Source: Bacteroidales bacterium (lineage in GTDB: Bacteria; Bacteroidota; Bacteroidia; Bacteroidales; UBA10428). Taken from it: DNA of 64,000 nucleotides. Location of the stretch: the NCBI GenBank assembly GCA_016930375.1, contig JAFGGU010000027.1:19625-83624 (forward strand), in the 5' to 3' direction. A model generated the notes under the pieces. That model was not told the origin of the DNA, ran no database searches, and saw only the letters and a list, made by a program, of their open reading frames with translations. This document shows, piece by piece, positions 1-9,522 of this stretch. The stretch's first letter is position 1, and each line of letters begins with the position of its first letter. Both the position numbers and the translations under genes were made by a program.

Positions 1-3000
1 CGGTCATCAGCACCCATTCGGAAGACTGTTTATTATAGGCAGGTCCAAGTCCGTTTAATTCTACTTCAGGCGCTTCGGTAACAGTGATCACTGCACTGCC
101 TGACACGGTACCCTTGCAGTTTTTATCATATACTTCAGTCAGGATATAGGTTCCGGCCTGCTGAACTGCCACTGTCCTTGGACTTGCAAGCACATTGGGG
201 ACTTCGATGGGAGTATCCGTATTTCTTCTGTAACTGAATTTCCAGGGAGCAGCTCCGGTAAGAGCTACGGTAAGATTTGCGGAAGTATGTTCACAGATGG
301 TGGTAGTGCCTGAAAGTATGGCTGTGGGAAAGCTGTGGGATCGCACTATTCCTGTACCGGAAGTTTTTCCGGTACACAGTGCATCCTGAACGCGTGAGAG
401 CGTGTATGTGCCAGTTTGTGTTACCTGTAGTGTGTAATTTAAACCATTGATGCCGTTGATGACGGTAGGATTGGCTCCATTTCTCAGGTAGGTAATGCTA
501 AAGGGACCGGTGCCGGTCAACACAACCTGAAGATTGGCCGTCTCGTCAGGGCATATGCTGTCGATACCTGAGATCACGGCTGTTGGGGAAACCTTGTAGG
601 TTATTCTTGCCGTGCCTGTTCCGGCGGTATCACCCGGACAACCGTTGACATCCGTAAGGGATTTGATCCGGTACAAGGTAGTATTGTAGGTTGGAAAAAC
701 CCTCCCCGGGAAAACATAGGGATCGGTATTCACATTGGTAAAGGTTGTGTCACTGATCAGTGTTCCGTTTGACCTGAGCCTGCTGGCAACAAAGGTCCAG
801 GGGGCGGTACCCGCGCTGAAGTTCAGATTGAGAGTGGCTGTGCTGATACCGTCGTTGCATATTTCGGCTGAACCTGTCAATACCGCTTTAACCTTCGCAA
901 AGAACTGCAGAACGACAGATGTTGCTGAAGAAGTGGCAGGATCTTCACCGGCATCGGTAAGCGAAGTAAGAACATACGTGCCGGGAATTTTTACATTGAT
1001 GGTGTATGGCGAGGATGGTATTGCAGCAATGGTGGTGTCTTTGTTGGATGTGCTTCCCGTGCGGGTAAGGACCGCCGTATACGGTGCAACGCCTCCAGTA
1101 ATACTAAGTGTTATGGGCATCGTCGCCCCCGGGCAGAAGCTGGCAGTGCCCGAGATGTTGGCGCTGAAAGTGCCGATAGGTCCGATGATGTTGCTCCAGA
1201 CCGAATCACCGGGAGTTGAGCCGGACTGCGCTGCAGGACTGACCCGGTACCAGATATACATGTTGGCATCCTGGCTTCTCAGCCGGTAGGTGGATTCCGA
1301 GCCGATCAGGGTACCCGGACTGGCAGGCGTAAAAGCGGCAGTGGTTTTGCGATACCAGCGGTAAATGTTATTGGGAGCATCCTGCGGGTTTCCTTCCGTA
1401 TCGGAATAAGTAAAGACGGCACTGATCGTTTGCCCCGGTTCTGTGCCGGGAGCATTGATCTGCACGTTGGTGGCAGCCGGAGAATTGTTGATGTATTTGA
1501 AGGGGCTTTTTACCGGTACACCTGGCAGGCCCGGCTGGTCGACGGGCGTCACCTCAAAACAGATATACCTGGCGCCATCGGCCTTTACAGGCCTGTAAGT
1601 AATGGCGGTGGCTCCGGCAATAGCTACGGCATCGGTTCCGGCCATAGTGGTGGCGCGGTACCATTTGTACAGGTGTGTTCCGGCCGGATCACCGTCGGGA
1701 TCCGAATAGGTGAAAGTTCCGGTATTGGTAACGCCGATCCTGGGATCTGCCGGGGTGATGACCACATTGTCGGCAACCGGAGGATCATTGGTTCCTGTGA
1801 CTGTAAAAGTGGCCTGATTGCTTGTAAATAGTAATCCTGGATCAGTGGCAATGAAGGTAATGGTTTCCGCACCATTCCAATCGGAATTTGGAGGAGTAAT
1901 GGTAGCAATCCGATTGGTGATGGTTACCGTGAGCTGTGAATTGCCGGTAAAAGTCCATGTAATCTGATTATCCGTATTATCGACGTCAGTCACGTAATTA
2001 TCGAGACTTATTGTGGAGAAACTCTGGCCTTCTGCAATGGTTTCGTTGGGAATATCCGACACAACAGGGGTATCGTTGACCGGGTTAACCGTTACGGAGG
2101 CATTAAAAACACCGCTGACAGCTCCAACTGGATCACTGACAGTGACCGGCACGGTGAGCGGGCCATTATAATTCAGAACCGGTGTGATTGTATTACCGGA
2201 ATGGTTGTAATTACTTCCATTCTGGACGGTGAGGGTAAACGGACCAGAGGGATTATCAATATCGGTAATGGTGAAATTACCGACAACCAGGGTAAGGGAT
2301 TGGTCTTCATTTACGTTGAGCGGAACCTGTCCGGTTATTACAGGAGGATCGTTTACGCCGGTAACGGTAACCGTGAGATTGAACGTATTGCTGTTGACAT
2401 CGCCATCATTGACATAAACCGGAACGGTGAGGTCACCATTGAAGCCTGAAGCAGGTGTTATGGTTGTGCCTGAGACCGTATAATTTGCGCCGTTTTGGAC
2501 GGTAAGCGTCATACCTGCCGGGATGTCATCAGGATCGGTGATGATGAGGTTGGTCACCGCAAGCAGAAGGGATTGATTCTCCAGAACGGACAGGGGATTC
2601 TGCCCTGTAATCACCGGGGCATCGTTAACAGGGGTCAGGGTTATGTTCACCGTGGCAATATTGCTTGGCAGCGTACCATCGGATGCCCTGTAAGTAAAGG
2701 CATCGGTTGTTATTTCGGATCCGTTGTGGTTGTAAGTAAATGAACCATTCGGATTCAGTATAAAGGAGGAACTGTAGGATGGGCTTGACACCAAAACGGC
2801 AGTCAGGGGATTGCCATCCGGATCACTGTCACCGGCAAGTACACCGGGGGCGGTAATATTGTTGTTGCTGCCTTCATTGAATGTGTATGCATTGTTCACA
2901 GCTACCGGGGCCTCGTTTACATCATTGACCGCAATGGCAAAGGCTTCTTCAATAAAGCCAGCGGAACCATCCGTTGATCTCACCCGCACCGTATAGGCAG

Positions 3001-3904
3001 CTTTGGTTTCGAAATCGAACACCCCGGCGGTGACCAGTTTATCACCGGAGATACTGAAACTGGAGTTATCATCACTTCCTGCACCACTTACCAGGGTATA
3101 GGTAAATGTAACTTCTGCATCTGGATCGGTAGTGGTTAAAGTGCCGACCTCTGTGCCAGATGCCGCATTCTCATTGACTGAAGTAGGAGATAGGGTTATG
3201 TCTGTAGGAGGTGCATTAATTTCTTTAATCGTGAACGCGGCATCGTCATCACCGGTAAGACTGCCGGGATCTGCAGCTGCAAAAACCAGGGTTTCCACTC
3301 CTGTCCAGCCTGCATCAGGTGTAATGGTAGCAATGTCATCTCCGTCAATTACCACGGTAAGGTTGTTATCACCGCTTACCGACCAGGTGAGCTCTGAAAC
3401 ATCGTTGTCAATATCCGTAACGTAATTATTCAGGCTGACCGGATCCAGGGAAACGCCCTCATCAACCGACTGATCAGGAATACCAGTGACAACCGGCGCA
3501 TCATTGACAGGCAAAACGGTAAATACGGCATCATCGCTTACAGTATTTAAATCAGGATCTGTTACGGTGAAGGTAATGGTTTCGGACCCGTTCCAGTTCT
3601 CGTCAGGTACAGTGACCAGGGCAACCCTGTCGGTTATGGATACAGAAAGTTCGTCATTGTTGCTATAGGACCATTCCAGAACATCATCCGCATCATCGGG
3701 ATCATTAACGTAATCATCGAGACTGATGGACGCGAACATTTGCCCTTCGTCAATTTCCTCGCTGGGAATATTGTCAATAACGGGCGACTGGGCAGCAAGA
3801 GTCAGGTTAAGGTTCAGTAAACATAAAATGATCAATGCTGGAAGGAAGCTGGCGAATCCGGAAGTGGTTCCGATAACTGTGAAATTTGAACGATAAGGCA
3901 CCAT
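1..3904 (-). CDS. Giant cadherin-like/tandem-repeat secreted adhesin, C-terminus beyond window
   Basis: The frame is open from ATG at 3904 to the window edge (about 1301 codons), so the C-terminus, where a T9SS sorting domain would be expected, is not visible. Residues 1-38 form a signal peptide ending near LTLAAQS. Then come beta-sandwich repeats of the tandem-95/cadherin-like type, marked by recurring linkers (NDAPV, NEAPV, NDPPV) near residues 120, 333, 428, 518, 613 and 705. A true cadherin-like unit with acidic DPD motifs lies at about 228-333. From about 913 on, Ig/PKD-like units with single Cys residues follow. Acidic DxD motifs suggest calcium binding. It reads in the same direction as the five-gene operon to its right, 198 bp downstream of it. 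Role inferred: cell-surface adhesion or matrix protein. No catalytic domain is seen in the visible part. Confidence 0.85.
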   Translation of the reverse strand, partial: MVPYRSNFTVIGTTSGFASFLPALIILCLLNLNLTLAAQSPVIDNIPSEEIDEGQMFASISLDDYVNDPDDADDVLEWSYSNNDELSVSITDRVALVTVPDENWNGSETITFTVTDPDLNTVSDDAVFTVLPVNDAPVVTGIPDQSVDEGVSLDPVSLNNYVTDIDNDVSELTWSVSGDNNLTVVIDGDDIATITPDAGWTGVETLVFAAADPGSLTGDDDAAFTIKEINAPPTDITLSPTSVNENAASGTEVGTLTTTDPDAEVTFTYTLVSGAGSDDNSSFSISGDKLVTAGVFDFETKAAYTVRVRSTDGSAGFIEEAFAIAVNDVNEAPVAVNNAYTFNEGSNNNITAPGVLAGDSDPDGNPLTAVLVSSPSYSSSFILNPNGSFTYNHNGSEITTDAFTYRASDGTLPSNIATVNITLTPVNDAPVITGQNPLSVLENQSLLLAVTNLIITDPDDIPAGMTLTVQNGANYTVSGTTITPASGFNGDLTVPVYVNDGDVNSNTFNLTVTVTGVNDPPVITGQVPLNVNEDQSLTLVVGNFTITDIDNPSGPFTLTVQNGSNYNHSGNTITPVLNYNGPLTVPVTVSDPVGAVSGVFNASVTVNPVNDTPVVSDIPNETIAEGQSFSTISLDNYVTDVDNTDNQITWTFTGNSQLTVTITNRIATITPPNSDWNGAETITFIATDPGLLFTSNQATFTVTGTNDPPVADNVVITPADPRIGVTNTGTFTYSDPDGDPAGTHLYKWYRATTMAGTDAVAIAGATAITYRPVKADGARYICFEVTPVDQPGLPGVPVKSPFKYINNSPAATNVQINAPGTEPGQTISAVFTYSDTEGNPQDAPNNIYRWYRKTTAAFTPASPGTLIGSESTYRLRSQDANMYIWYRVSPAAQSGSTPGDSVWSNIIGPIGTFSANISGTASFCPGATMPITLSITGGVAPYTAVLTRTGSTSNKDTTIAAIPSSPYTINVKIPGTYVLTSLTDAGEDPATSSATSVVLQFFAKVKAVLTGSAEICNDGISTATLNLNFSAGTAPWTFVASRLRSNGTLISDTTFTNVNTDPYVFPGRVFPTYNTTLYRIKSLTDVNGCPGDTAGTGTARITYKVSPTAVISGIDSICPDETANLQVVLTGTGPFSITYLRNGANPTVINGINGLNYTLQVTQTGTYTLSRVQDALCTGKTSGTGIVRSHSFPTAILSGTTTICEHTSANLTVALTGAAPWKFSYRRNTDTPIEVPNVLASPRTVAVQQAGTYILTEVYDKNCKGTVSGSAVITVTEAPEVELNGLGPAYNKQSSEWVLMT

Positions 3905-3991
3905 GCTTGTAAAGGTTGGTGAAACATTTCCATTAATTACTATCCTCAAAAACAAGCAATCAGATCAAAGGCTTATTTTCGATGATAGAGA

Positions 3992-4007
3992 CAAAAATAC
4001 AAAAATA
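3992..4007 (-). promoter_or_regulatory. Tandem -7-like elements upstream of the adhesin
   Basis: Two adjacent copies of CAAAAATA on the plus strand read TATTTTTG on the minus strand, both exact matches to the Bacteroidota -7 consensus TAnnTTTG. They lie about 90-100 bp upstream of the adhesin ATG. A clear -33 TTG at the usual spacing is not present. If used, the adhesin has its own promoter besides possible read-through from the operon. Confidence 0.35.
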
Positions 4008-4102
4008 CAAGGTAAAGTAAAGCAACTATTTGATGAACTGTGCAAAATAGGGATTGAAGGAGTGGTTTTCTGAATCCAATACTACATCAAAAGTGCACGA
4101 GT

Positions 4103-5308
4103 TTACATGGAGCCATCTGAGCGGGTTTTGATGAGCGTGAAGGAAATGCTGTTGTCAGAGAGCTTATTTGTTCCTGAAATAATGAATCCACCTTCCGTGG
4201 TATTTTCGAGAGACGAAGCTGAGAGCTGCGTTCCCAGACCGAATGTGCGATATTGTGGATTATTTCCCTGGCTGTCTGTGATAATGAGAGAAATCGCAGT
4301 ATTGATCCCCGAAGTGGTTGTTGTTCCAAGGATTTGAATTTCACCATTCTCGGTGAGAAGGCAATGACCGAAATCGTTCCCGGTGCTGCCAAACGTCTTT
4401 TCCCACTCACTGGTAAGTGCAAAATCAACCAGACTGACATGCTGCAGCATAATGTCAGTTCCTGTGACTGATGAAGAGGATCCAACCGTGCCTACCACCA
4501 GGAAATGATTGTCGTCCAATGCCCTGATGCAATTGCCGGTTTCATTTTGGGTGGAAGCAAGTGCAAAGATTCCCGGAGAACCTCCTGAGGTGTTGACTTT
4601 CATGATAAAAGGATGGCTGATACCCGAAGGGTCGCTCCAGGTTGTACCTGTAATTACATAGCTGCCATCGCTGAGTATCTGAAGATGATTTCCTTCATCA
4701 TCTTTTGCGTTAATTCCCATTCTCCGGGGAGACCAGAAAAGCGGATTGCCATCTTTGTCCAGCGCCGCCACCACAACCTGTTTATCGGTATAGGGTAAGG
4801 AATTTTCCGTATAGCCGGTCATGATGAAAGAACCAAAGTCATCCACTTCAAAATGTTTGGCTTCCATATTAAGGCCTGTGCTGGCAATGGTCCTGGTCCA
4901 TTCAATGTCTCCTGCCGAATTGGTTCGTATAAAGAGAACTTCGCGTTTGCCGCTCGTCTGGTTTAAGGATGAGCCCATGATGGCAAGATCTCCATCGGAT
5001 AAAACCTGCAGGCAATAAGCCTTTGCATTCCTGCCGCGTCCAAAATACCTCGCTGAATCAAGCAGGTTACCGTATTCATCTGTACGTATCAGGCAAATGC
5101 TTGTGGTTCCGTCCGTGTTTTCCACGGTACCGATCAGGGCATATCCCAGTCCCGAGGTTTGTTTCGCATCAGCTCCGGTAAACACAGGGTAATTGTTGTA
5201 ATACTTCAAGAAGGATTCACTCTGAACAGAGGTGATATCCTTTTCATCAAAACAGGCTGACGCAAGGAGGAACAATAAGAAAAACGGTATTTTCAGGTTG
5301 CGGTTCAT
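4103..5308 (-). CDS. Surface-type lipoprotein with beta-propeller-like repeats
   Basis: A 401-residue protein with a lipoprotein signal: a hydrophobic stretch ending LLASAC, Cys19 as lipidation site. The acidic residues just after it (FDEKD) resemble the surface-export signal described for Bacteroidota lipoproteins, so outer-leaflet display is possible (inference). The mature part has at least four repeats of about 50-60 residues of the form LSDGD-x-AIMGSS ... FIRTNSAGDIEW, similar to delta-60/propeller-type repeats of secreted proteins. No enzyme motif is seen. It is the last gene of a tightly packed operon: its start is 2 bp from the stop of the beta-barrel gene. Likely an envelope partner of that barrel. 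Function unknown. Confidence 0.8.
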   Translation of the reverse strand: MNRNLKIPFFLLFLLASACFDEKDITSVQSESFLKYYNNYPVFTGADAKQTSGLGYALIGTVENTDGTTSICLIRTDEYGNLLDSARYFGRGRNAKAYCLQVLSDGDLAIMGSSLNQTSGKREVLFIRTNSAGDIEWTRTIASTGLNMEAKHFEVDDFGSFIMTGYTENSLPYTDKQVVVAALDKDGNPLFWSPRRMGINAKDDEGNHLQILSDGSYVITGTTWSDPSGISHPFIMKVNTSGGSPGIFALASTQNETGNCIRALDDNHFLVVGTVGSSSSVTGTDIMLQHVSLVDFALTSEWEKTFGSTGNDFGHCLLTENGEIQILGTTTTSGINTAISLIITDSQGNNPQYRTFGLGTQLSASSLENTTEGGFIISGTNKLSDNSISFTLIKTRSDGSM

Positions 5309-5310
5309 GA

Positions 5311-6387
5311 TTAACGCTGTTTCTTGGGCTTATAAAATGAGAAATAATATCCGGCTGACAACGATACCGTGTTAATGGTAAAGTCGTCATCCAGGTAATA
5401 ATATTTGGTCAGGTAGTTCTGGTTATCATAGCGACGATCGGCCCTGACAATATTTTTCAAGCCAATATTCACCCTGAGATCCAGCATCACCATTCCCCTG
5501 GGGACCTTATAACGGACGCCTGCGCCAACGATTCCACCATACAGTATGTTTTTACGGTAATCGCTGATATCCTCGTAATCACTGGTGAGAGCAGGCAACT
5601 CTTCGGAATACTTCCGTGATGGATGCCCTGCAACACTCGTGATTTTGGCAGCTGAAAATCCACCCCTGACAAAATAATGGGTTTTCCCGAGGGTAAATTC
5701 ATATACCAGGGTTAACGGCAATTCAAGTTTGCGCAGTCTTTCCCTGTAGGTGATGGTATTGATGGCATCATTGCTTCCGGCTACAGGTATTCTTATGGCA
5801 TCCTCAAAGCTGTAGCTGTTGGATACAAATTTGAACTCAAGGTTCAGCAATAACTTGCGGCCAAAGTAGCGACCAAAGCCCGCGCCCACATTAAATCCCG
5901 GTTTCATCAGATTTTTAGTGGAAGTCTGTTCTTTGTCGAACAGCGTGAATGGTTCTAGGATATGAGGATCGGTGAGGTTAAAGCCTATTATCGGTCCAAA
6001 CGAAAACACCGATGTGGTGCGGTAGGATTCAAACAAATATTCAAATTCAATGGGATCGTTGGGCATGAGCTCATATTCGGGATACTTCCTGAGAAATTCG
6101 ACCATTGTTTTTTCAGCTTCGAACTGGTTATCGTCTAACACATAGGACAAAATGATCAGTTTATAAGCTTCGATTTTCTGTGCCCTGGTGAATCCTTCTT
6201 CCAAACACGGTGCCAGCATCTGAGGTATTCCTTCGATCAAACCCTGGTCATATAACTTCTGCGCTTCCTGTATTTTGACGGCGCAATCATCCTGGCTGAA
6301 AACCGGGGATATGAGGCAAAGCCATAAACCGGCAACCAGCAGGACTGCTTTTATTATTCCGGATCTTTTGGGTATGTAACTTGGCAT
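5311..6387 (-). CDS. Outer-membrane beta-barrel protein with helical (TPR-like) N-terminus
   Basis: A 358-residue protein. A signal peptide (residues 1-31, ending PVFSQ) is followed by an alpha-helical section with TPR character (about 35-125: AQKLYDQGL, AYKLIILSY, EAEKTMVEFLRKYP). From about 128 alternating aromatic strands begin (FSFGPIIGFNL, FNVGAGFGRYF, YFVRGGFSAAK) and the protein ends in a typical barrel strand (SLSAGYYFSFY). This is the layout of the OMP_b-brl families of Bacteroidota. It starts 3 bp after the STAND ATPase gene and 2 bp before the lipoprotein gene, so it is very probably co-translated with them. Role inferred: outer-membrane component or sensor of the operon's system. 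No pore-specific motif recognised. Confidence 0.8.
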   Translation of the reverse strand: MPSYIPKRSGIIKAVLLVAGLWLCLISPVFSQDDCAVKIQEAQKLYDQGLIEGIPQMLAPCLEEGFTRAQKIEAYKLIILSYVLDDNQFEAEKTMVEFLRKYPEYELMPNDPIEFEYLFESYRTTSVFSFGPIIGFNLTDPHILEPFTLFDKEQTSTKNLMKPGFNVGAGFGRYFGRKLLLNLEFKFVSNSYSFEDAIRIPVAGSNDAINTITYRERLRKLELPLTLVYEFTLGKTHYFVRGGFSAAKITSVAGHPSRKYSEELPALTSDYEDISDYRKNILYGGIVGAGVRYKVPRGMVMLDLRVNIGLKNIVRADRRYDNQNYLTKYYYLDDDFTINTVSLSAGYYFSFYKPKKQR

Positions 6388-6390
6388 TAT

Positions 6391-9300
6391 TTAGGGTTTG
6401 TTAGGGCAGGTTTTCTCAATATCAATATCAGCGCTTACATAAGTCTCCCATTCACGCTGGGTCAGATTCCGGGTTATTTTCCCGCACATCTGATCCGCCA
6501 TGCTGGCAGCATGTGTAGGCCAGTAAAAAAGGAACGGGATTGCCTTGTTGTCAGGGACATCACCGGCTGACACCAGGTATCTCCCGTCGGAACTGAAAGC
6601 CAGTGAAAAAACTTGTTTATTGTGTTTATCAATGATTATGGGTCGGCTGGAGGAAGGATTTTCGGCGTTCCAGATTTTTACGGTTTTATCGATGCCGGCA
6701 GTAGCAATCTGCCGGTCATCGGGACTGAATTTAACGTCATTCGCTTTCCCTGAATGAGCCGATACAATTTTTAGTATGGTGTTTGTTTGCGCATTGGCAA
6801 TACGCAGGGTCCCGGAATTATCCACAAAAGCGACACGGGATCCTGTAGAATTGATGTCAACGGCTGCAATGGTATTGTTACTGGAACTATGGATAATGGT
6901 TTCCTCCTTGGTGTCCATATTCCACCGGATCAGCTTTCCGTCCTTTGTGCCTCCGAACAGGAAGCGACCGGAAGGAGAGACGGCCAGGCATCTGACCTCG
7001 CTATTGGTCAGTGCCACAAAAACATTATTCGTTTTTTGAATCAGGTCATAGTAAACAATTGTTTTATCCGTACTTGCGGAATACAGCCCTTTGCTGTCGC
7101 GTGTGAAAGCCAGGGCGATTGACCAGTTGTTATTACCTTCCAGGATTTCAGGCGTGTTATCTCCTGTATTCAGATTATAAAGCTGGATGCCGGTGGATGT
7201 CGTACCGCAGGCAAGCCAGCGTCCATTGGGGCTGATAGCCAGGCTGCGGTTTATAAAATTATTCACTTTGAGTATCTTATAGGCCTTAACATTGCTGTTT
7301 AAGTCCCACCGCAGGATCTTTCCATCATACCCGGAACTGTAAAACACACTGGTTCCCGGTACAAAGGCAAGCGATCTCACAGAGCCTTCATGACCCGGCA
7401 GGCCATTGAAATAGTTGCCGTTAAAGCCCTCCATGGCTGAATGAAGGGCATTGTATATATCCGGATGGTCGGTCTGGCCAGCGTATTCCCTGTTAAAAAG
7501 AAAGGCCTGGTAGGCGAGTAGCCCTTTCAGATTCTTGTCGTCAACCTGGTCGACTCTGCCCGACATGGTCTGGGCTGTAACCAGCATACGTTTCTGGAAT
7601 TCAAGATTTTTTTCCTTTTCAGTGACGGTAAGCTGTTCGGTGGCTTTTGAAGCAGTCTTTTCAGACTCCTCTTTTTCCCGCTGGTATTGTGCACTTCTTC
7701 TGGCAGCCTCTTCAGCCCGCTGAAAGGCGATTAACCTTTCCTGTTCCGCAACTTTGGACTGCAGTGATGACATCATACTTGCCTTTGTAGCCGAATCAGC
7801 ACTCAGCTGCGAAATAAACGATTGCATTTCAGCCAGGGAAGCTCTGCTGTCAGCTATGATACGCAGGCTGTCGGCTTCGTTTTTCCGGTATTCGGCCTCT
7901 TCTCTTGACTGATCTGCCTCACGGGCTCTCCGGATAGCCTCACCTCTTTGCTGGAAGCCCCAAACAGAGATAAACAAAAACGCCACGGCTGCGAGAAGAC
8001 TGGATACTGCAAATTTCCGGGTGCGGTTAAGTTCCATGCGCTGCAATCTCACCTTGTTCTGCTCTTCCTGCAGATATTTCTTTTCACTGGCATCGAGAAA
8101 GACCATGACTTTCTCAAAAGCCGGATTGTATTTTTTAGCCCAGGACAGCGTGGGTTGCTGTGTTTTTTTCCAGTTCAACGCCAGCTGCAGATCGGGAGGT
8201 CTCCAAAGCCCTGTTTTGCCAATCTGGTATTGTGATGAAGCTTCAGCAAGCCGGAGGTACATCTGGACCGATGAGAATTCTTCATCCACCCATGATCTCA
8301 GCTTATCCCAAATACGCATGAGGCTTTCGTGAGAAATATCGATGATCGTATCGGCATCAATGGCGATCTCTTCTCCCGGTGTCAGGAATGACCTGCCCTT
8401 TGCACGAAATTTGTTTACCACTTCAATGACAACCTGATCAGGTGCCTGGGCAATTTCTCCGATATATTTTATGGTAGCCGGATGCCTTGTTCCCTTATTG
8501 TCGACTCCTTTTTCGGTAAGGCATCTGAACATGGCTTTACAAACTGCCTTCCCCTCCTCGGAGAGTTCATCATAAGCCTCATTGGCATGCATCGAAAGGG
8601 CATTCTCAATTTTGCCGGCCACCTCATAATCACGGGTACGCAAAGGCGTGCCGGGTTCATTGTTACGGGTCCAGAATTCCCAGGTTCGCATCATTACATG
8701 CTGAAGAACCGGAAGCTGGTCGGTTTTATCCTCAATGGCGTTCAACAAATGTTGCAACAATTGAGGATCAATATCGGCACCGCCTACCGCGAGGGGACCG
8801 GTAATGGCTTCCTTAAAATCATCCCGTGTCATCTGGGGTATGAGGAAGTTGCTTTTGTTGATCAGCTTGGTAAGTTCCTGGAATTGAGAGCATTCACCAA
8901 TGAAATCCGATCGCATGGTGAGCACTACATAAATGGGCTGATCCTTTTGCTTAATGGCATTCACCAGCAATTTAATGTAGGCTTCGGTTTCATTCACAAC
9001 CGTAATATCCTTTCGGCTTTCTTTGAACCTGAATAATTCTTCAAACTGGTCGAGGATCAGCAGGATGTTCTCCCCTTGTGAAAGTTTGATTTGCTTTACC
9101 GCATTGACAAGTCCGAACGAGCTTCGACGGAGTATGGTGTACAGGATCTGTTTGTTGATATTGAAATTGTCGGTATGTGCAGTATCCTTTTCGCCGGAGG
9201 CAATGGCTTCAGCGAGGTTTTCAACCGGACTGTTTCCAGGACGGGCCGTGATAATTCTCCATTTTGATCCGGCATTGGTGATAAAGCCTCCGTATAATGC

Positions 9301-9522
9301 CGGGATCAATCCGCAATAAATCAGTGACGATTTGCCACTTCCTGAAGCGCCTGTGACGGCAGCAAAGCGATTTCTTGCCAGGTATCCCAGAACGATCTCG
9401 CACTGTCCTTCGCGGCCGAAGAACAAATGGCTTTCTTCAACGCTGAAAGGCCTTAATCCGGGAAACGGATTGGCCAGGGTAAGCGTATTGGTTCTAATAT
9501 GCCGGGTAGGATTTTCTGTCAT
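6391..9522 (-). CDS. Membrane-anchored nSTAND1-type ATPase with WD40 repeats
   Basis: A 1043-residue protein. The N-terminus carries the nSTAND1 signature (NPFPGLRPF near 18-26, then FFGREGQ). Walker A is GASGSGKSS at 58-66, Walker B ILLILDQFEE at 153-162. Winged-helix-like and helical parts follow to about 500. One transmembrane segment (FAVSSLLAAVAFLFISVWGF, about 506-525) precedes a charged coiled coil (530-650) and then WD40 repeats (about 690-1020: KILRWDL, KTIVYYDL, GKLIRWNM, KTVKIWNA). STAND proteins are ATP-driven switches, and WD40 propellers are usual sensor domains. The ATG overlaps the stop of the TIR gene by 4 bp (ATGA), so TIR and STAND are translationally coupled. The single membrane span is notable, because it separates the ATPase from the propeller by a membrane. 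Which side the propeller lies on cannot be told from sequence. Confidence 0.9.
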   Translation of the reverse strand: MTENPTRHIRTNTLTLANPFPGLRPFSVEESHLFFGREGQCEIVLGYLARNRFAAVTGASGSGKSSLIYCGLIPALYGGFITNAGSKWRIITARPGNSPVENLAEAIASGEKDTAHTDNFNINKQILYTILRRSSFGLVNAVKQIKLSQGENILLILDQFEELFRFKESRKDITVVNETEAYIKLLVNAIKQKDQPIYVVLTMRSDFIGECSQFQELTKLINKSNFLIPQMTRDDFKEAITGPLAVGGADIDPQLLQHLLNAIEDKTDQLPVLQHVMMRTWEFWTRNNEPGTPLRTRDYEVAGKIENALSMHANEAYDELSEEGKAVCKAMFRCLTEKGVDNKGTRHPATIKYIGEIAQAPDQVVIEVVNKFRAKGRSFLTPGEEIAIDADTIIDISHESLMRIWDKLRSWVDEEFSSVQMYLRLAEASSQYQIGKTGLWRPPDLQLALNWKKTQQPTLSWAKKYNPAFEKVMVFLDASEKKYLQEEQNKVRLQRMELNRTRKFAVSSLLAAVAFLFISVWGFQQRGEAIRRAREADQSREEAEYRKNEADSLRIIADSRASLAEMQSFISQLSADSATKASMMSSLQSKVAEQERLIAFQRAEEAARRSAQYQREKEESEKTASKATEQLTVTEKEKNLEFQKRMLVTAQTMSGRVDQVDDKNLKGLLAYQAFLFNREYAGQTDHPDIYNALHSAMEGFNGNYFNGLPGHEGSVRSLAFVPGTSVFYSSGYDGKILRWDLNSNVKAYKILKVNNFINRSLAISPNGRWLACGTTSTGIQLYNLNTGDNTPEILEGNNNWSIALAFTRDSKGLYSASTDKTIVYYDLIQKTNNVFVALTNSEVRCLAVSPSGRFLFGGTKDGKLIRWNMDTKEETIIHSSSNNTIAAVDINSTGSRVAFVDNSGTLRIANAQTNTILKIVSAHSGKANDVKFSPDDRQIATAGIDKTVKIWNAENPSSSRPIIIDKHNKQVFSLAFSSDGRYLVSAGDVPDNKAIPFLFYWPTHAASMADQMCGKITRNLTQREWETYVSADIDIEKTCPNKP

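Noticed and set aside
735..3668. Several plus-strand open frames of 60-184 codons
   Set aside because: They are antisense to the adhesin frame, which is open without a stop over 3.9 kb and reads as regular repeat domains. The plus-strand products show no domain or signal.
8482..9036. 184-codon plus-strand frame inside the STAND gene
   Set aside because: It is antisense to the strongly conserved nSTAND ATPase region and has no recognisable domain.
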